Assembly (NCBI GenBank): GCA_046349955.1
Contig: JAXMBI010000004.1
Span: 124,001-188,000, forward strand
Length of the DNA: 64,000 nt
From: JBGAPH01 sp046349955
Lineage (GTDB): Bacteria; Planctomycetota; Planctomycetia; Pirellulales; JBGAPH01
Direction: 5' to 3'
The notes under the pieces were generated by a model. It did no database searches, had not been told where the DNA came from, and saw nothing but the letters and a program-made list of their open reading frames with translations. This document shows, one piece after another, positions 60,905 to 64,000 of this stretch. Each line of letters opens with the position of its first letter. The first letter of the stretch is position 1. Made by a program: the position numbers and the translations under genes.

Positions 60905-63205
60905 CTAGCGAACCGCCGTCGGCGCCGCCGCCTGTTCGGGCGGCAGCTCGAGCGATTGGTGTAGCAGCCGCTGAGATTCCTTGAGCAGGAAGTCGACGTC
61001 GCTGAAGGGCTCGAAGCCGATGTCCTGCCAGCGGACGAGCCCCTGGCCGTCGATCAGGAACGTGCCGTGGAGCGGCTGGTTCTCGAAGTCGTCGAACGCG
61101 CGGTTTGCATGGAACGCTTGCAGCTCGGGATCAGGCAGCAGACGGATCGGAAAGTCGTCGTTGGGCGAGTGCTTGGCCAGACCTTCGCGGAGGCGCTCGG
61201 GCGTCTCGGTGCTGATCGCAACAACGTCGATCCCGGCCGCCTTGAACTCCGAGATCCGCGGCGCGAACGCCTGCAACTGTTCCACGCAGTGCAAGCAGCC
61301 GAAGCCCAGATAGAAGATCACGACCACCGGCTTGCCGCGATAGTCGGCGAGCGAGACGGGTTGGCCGTTGAGATCGGTGAGGGTCCAGGGCGCGGCCGGC
61401 GAAGGCCGCCAGCGAAAGGGGCCAAGGCTCGCCAGATCGGGCCGCTCGCCGACATCGTCGCGAGGCTCGGGCGTTTTGCGCCAATCGTCCGGCAAACCGA
61501 GCCGCCGCGCGACCGGCGCGAGCCGCTCCAAGACCGGCGTATCGAGCTCGGCATGCGCCGCCACGGCGCGCAGCTTCTCGAACTGTTCGGCGGCTTGGTC
61601 AGGCTTGCCGAGCCGCTCGAGGATGTCGACATAGATCGCCAGCGGCTGCACCTGTTGCGAGGCGCCTTCTGCCCCTTCGCGGGCCAAGCGTTCGGCGGCT
61701 TCGCGGTCGTCGACCTGGAGGAAGTAGATTGCCTGCCGCGACTTGTCCACGCCCTTCAGCTTGGTGAAGTAATCGCGCGCGGCCGCTTTATCGCCTTGAG
61801 CCAGGCTCTGTAGGCCGCGGAGCTCGACCAAGGCCTCTTCGATGCGGCTGCGCTGCTCGTCGGCTGCCTTGCCGGCGGCCTCTTTGGCTTGGTCGATCTT
61901 GTCCTGCGGCTCGGCGTTCCGCTTGGCTTTGGTCTCGGCCTCGTCAATCTTTTGCTGCCGCGTGTCGAGCGCCGTTAGCGACAGCGCCACCAGGTCGGCG
62001 ATCACTTGGTTGCCGCGGGGAGCGTCGCCCGTCGCAAACGCCGCCACGCCAAGTGCCCGCAGCCGCCGCGCCTGTTCGGCCGGCACGTCGCTCGGCTCCA
62101 GATAAACGCTGTCGGTTAGGGCCAGGAGTTCGGGCCACAGCTCCCAGCGCTCGAGCGTTTCGAGCAACCGCTCGCGGCCAAATTTAGCGCTGCCGCGGTC
62201 GGAGGCCAGCGTGTTGAACTTGGGGTGCCGGGGCAGCTCGATCATGTTCTTGGCCAGCTCGACTGCCGGCCGCGCGCGGCCCAGGTAGTTCAGGTTGCGA
62301 ATCAGCCACTCGTTGTTGTGGGCGAAGTTGTGGATCTGGTCGGGCAGAACGCGGTCGCGCATCATGTGGGCATGATCGACGCGGGCCGAGGCCTCCTGCT
62401 GCCAAACGGCGTCGGCATAGCGCTCGACCTTGGAATAGATATGCCCCGGCATGTGCCACATGTGGGCGATGCCTGGCGCCGCCTGGCCGCAGCGGGCGGC
62501 CGAGCTCAGCGCCACGGCCGCCTCGCCCGGGTCCCAAATGTGAATGCGGTAGTGATGCACGGGGTGCATCGGCTCGGCGCGGAGCACCTCTTGCATCAGC
62601 GACTCCACGGCCTGGCGGCTGGCGACCGGAATGCCATGTTCGCCGTTCTTGTAGATTTGCAGCGCGAGCGCAGCCTTGGGCTCGAGGTCGTCGGGGAATT
62701 CGCGCACCAGCTTTTCGAGCGCTTCCACGTAGTTGCGCCGCCGCGATTGATCGTCGCCGTCGTTCGAGAAGTAGGCGGCCGCCGCGTCGATCCACTTTTG
62801 TTCCTTGGGCGTGGCCGACTCCTTGCGCTTCACCGCCTCGGCGATGAACTTGGTCGCGCGGTCGCGGTTCTCCACGTTGGCTTGGGCCATGCCCCAATAG
62901 AACATGGCGCACTCGGGATCGAGCTTGGCCGCCTGGCGAAAGGAGCGTTCGGCCTCGAAGTACCAGAAGCCGTGGAGTTGGCCGACGCCTTGCAGGAAGA
63001 ACGCCTGCGCTTCCGGGACCTTGGTCGAAACGGGGAACGAGACCTTGCCGGTGGTCCCCATCAGGTAGGCAGCCTGCCGGGGTCCTTCGTTGAAGGCCTC
63101 GCCCCGGTGCGAGTGCCCCGGCAAGGGCCCTGGCTCCTCGGCCTGCAGTGGCGCGAGTGCCACGACCAAGGCCAGGGCAGTCCAACAGGCACAGCGAACA
63201 CGCAT
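60905..63205 (-). CDS. TPR-like protein with C-terminal redoxin domain, exported
   Basis: A 766-residue protein from the ATG at 63205, which gives a signal peptide (CWTALALVVALAPLQA); the frame to 63259 would place it inside. Residues about 50-400 are helical TPR-like repeats with 'FQLGFWYFEAERSFRQAAKLDPECAMFYWGMA'-type pattern (seen in segments) and a His-rich 'HMWHMPGHIY' typical of this planctomycete family. A coiled segment (about 440-520) follows. Residues about 600-740 are an AhpC/TSA or thioredoxin-like domain: 'VVVIFYLGFGCLHCVEQLQAFAPRI' with the CxxC in the form CLHC near 635. It would act outside the cytoplasm as a thiol-dependent redoxin or scaffold. Substrate is unknown. Confidence 0.9.
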   Translation of the reverse strand: MRVRCACWTALALVVALAPLQAEEPGPLPGHSHRGEAFNEGPRQAAYLMGTTGKVSFPVSTKVPEAQAFFLQGVGQLHGFWYFEAERSFRQAAKLDPECAMFYWGMAQANVENRDRATKFIAEAVKRKESATPKEQKWIDAAAAYFSNDGDDQSRRRNYVEALEKLVREFPDDLEPKAALALQIYKNGEHGIPVASRQAVESLMQEVLRAEPMHPVHHYRIHIWDPGEAAVALSSAARCGQAAPGIAHMWHMPGHIYSKVERYADAVWQQEASARVDHAHMMRDRVLPDQIHNFAHNNEWLIRNLNYLGRARPAVELAKNMIELPRHPKFNTLASDRGSAKFGRERLLETLERWELWPELLALTDSVYLEPSDVPAEQARRLRALGVAAFATGDAPRGNQVIADLVALSLTALDTRQQKIDEAETKAKRNAEPQDKIDQAKEAAGKAADEQRSRIEEALVELRGLQSLAQGDKAAARDYFTKLKGVDKSRQAIYFLQVDDREAAERLAREGAEGASQQVQPLAIYVDILERLGKPDQAAEQFEKLRAVAAHAELDTPVLERLAPVARRLGLPDDWRKTPEPRDDVGERPDLASLGPFRWRPSPAAPWTLTDLNGQPVSLADYRGKPVVVIFYLGFGCLHCVEQLQAFAPRISEFKAAGIDVVAISTETPERLREGLAKHSPNDDFPIRLLPDPELQAFHANRAFDDFENQPLHGTFLIDGQGLVRWQDIGFEPFSDVDFLLKESQRLLHQSLELPPEQAAAPTAVR

Positions 63206-63379
63206 GGCGGCAACCCTGGCAGGCGAAACAGGCGGGAACGGACCGAAATCGGCCTCCAACCAACCTTAGTACTGTGCCGTACGACTGTCCAGCAGGAGGG
63301 GGGCAGGCCTTCGTTTTAGGGCCTTTCTACGCATCCGTGCCTTGGTCCCCGGATGAAGGGCCTGCGTTGCACTGGAGCA

Positions 63380-63580
63380 TCACCCCCGGTCCCCCTCGCA
63401 ACACGTCTCGCAGATGCGGTGGCACTGGCTGCATTGCAGTTTTGCCCGCACTTCGACCAGCCGGCCGCCGCACACCGGACAGGCCGGGCGGCGGGGCAGG
63501 CACGCGCTCGGTTCGGCGTCGGGACTTTCACCGCGCAGATCGTCGGACGAGCGGCTCATTCGCCACCAGAGCTTAGGCAT
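63380..63580 (-). CDS. Small zinc-ribbon protein
   Basis: A 66-residue protein from the ATG at 63580; an in-frame ATG at 63559 is the alternative start. It has CPVCGGRLVEVRAKLQCSQC followed by HRICETCC, two Cx2C pairs of a zinc ribbon plus extra cysteines. The N-terminal half is polar. The rest of the open frame to 64000 overlaps dapB and is a shadow. The same kind of small ribbon protein recurs in planctomycetes as I recall, with no known function. Confidence 0.65.
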   Translation of the reverse strand: MPKLWWRMSRSSDDLRGESPDAEPSACLPRRPACPVCGGRLVEVRAKLQCSQCHRICETCCEGDRG

Positions 63581-63704
63581 CGAATTCCAACGGCAGTGGT
63601 GTAGACTAGGCCGTTTGGCGCGCGGGCTCAAGGTGCGGCGCCGGCAAACAACTTTTGGTCCGCACAGCGGACCCACCACGCTCGGCCCCTGCGGGCCCTC
63701 TACA

Positions 63705-64000
63705 ATGACACCACTGCGACTTGTCGTGCATGGGGCCGCGGGACGGATGGGGCAGCGGATCGTCGCCCTGGCCGCGGCCGATCCCGATTTCCGCCTCGTG
63801 GCCGCCCTCGATCGCGCGGGGCATCCGCGGCTGGGCGAAGACGCTGGCCTGGTTGCCGGCGTGGCGGCGCTCGGCGTGCCGCTGGCAAACGAATGGGCCG
63901 GCGAGGCGGACGTGGTGATCGACTTCTCGACGGCCGAGGCCGTGTCTGACGTGGTGGCGACCTGTCTCGAGCGGCGCGTGCCGCTCGTGGTGGCCACCAC
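63705..64000 (+). CDS. dapB: 4-hydroxy-tetrahydrodipicolinate reductase, partial
   Basis: ATG at 63705; the frame runs off the right edge after 98 codons. The product starts with the NAD(P)-binding turn HGAAGRMGQRIVALAAADP (G10-x-x-G13-x-x-G16) and continues 'LVAALDRAGHP' and 'ADVVIDFSTAEAVSDVV', the DapB pattern. It catalyses a reductive step of lysine and diaminopimelate synthesis. Diverges from the zinc-ribbon gene with a 124-nt gap. Confidence 0.93.
   Translation, partial: MTPLRLVVHGAAGRMGQRIVALAAADPDFRLVAALDRAGHPRLGEDAGLVAGVAALGVPLANEWAGEADVVIDFSTAEAVSDVVATCLERRVPLVVAT

Noticed and set aside
1..64000. tRNA, rRNA, CRISPR and insertion sequences
   Set aside because: Looked for by eye for CCA-ended cloverleaf arms, long rRNA blocks, repeat-spacer arrays and transposase motifs; none found. 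A scan with tRNAscan-SE, Infernal and minced would be decisive.

Overview
The window looks like a chromosomal segment from a planctomycete, most likely of the Pirellulales type. The clues are three DUF1559 prepilin-type genes, a DUF1573 protein, a paired FG-GAP/ASPIC-UnbV protein, a free-standing RNA polymerase alpha C-terminal domain protein, ThyX, a large beta-propeller histidine kinase and a uniformly high G+C content with G/C-ending codons. I saw no rRNA, tRNA, CRISPR array, transposase, integrase or replication origin.

Layout. 1-4.6 kb: the 5' part of a secretin N-domain (NolW-like) exported protein running off the left edge, then a TAXI-type substrate-binding protein. 4.8-8.7 kb: tyrS, an MFS transporter and a DUF1559 protein. 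9.3-12 kb: a DUF1573 gene followed by a membrane protein with a Cys-rich tail. 12-17.3 kb: hisB, a UvrD/PcrA helicase, the orphan alpha-CTD gene with its own promoter and terminator, and rpoD. 17.3-24.1 kb: a 1.2 kb gene-poor gap, a histidine phosphatase, a TolC-like protein, a nitroreductase and a two-gene unit (HpcH/HpaI aldolase plus a CinA-like/adenylyltransferase fusion). 24.4-31.2 kb: a frameshifted two-module FG-GAP/ASPIC gene, ptsI and a TlpA-like lipoprotein. 31.4-38.9 kb: LOG-family protein, EamA transporter, DUF4328 protein, MfnD-like ATP-grasp ligase, PQQ-type sugar dehydrogenase and YqgE/AlgH. 39.1-46.1 kb: GH2 hydrolase, low-complexity lipoprotein, thyX, Cys-rich HEAT-like protein and a GH62-type arabinofuranosidase. 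46.1-60.1 kb: two tandem DUF1559 genes flanked by copies of the 3' end of a response-regulator gene, a two-component system, and a divergent RND efflux operon (adaptor plus two pumps, MdtABC-like). 60.1-64 kb: a gap holding a possible small transcription unit, a TPR/redoxin protein, a zinc-ribbon protein and the start of dapB.

The best regulatory unit is the kinase/regulator pair facing the RND operon. Two face-to-face promoters share a palindromic -10 region, and a 7-2-7 inverted repeat lies in the efflux leader, which suggests the system controls the pump. The gaps between genes carry at least four families of short palindromic repeats, mostly near gene 3' ends. Several annotations depend on evidence outside any simple ORF: the left-edge gene, start codons chosen from ribosome binding sites (TTG for rpoD, GTG for three others), the 1-nt frameshift near 27,630, and two gene remnants near 46.1 and 48.45 kb.
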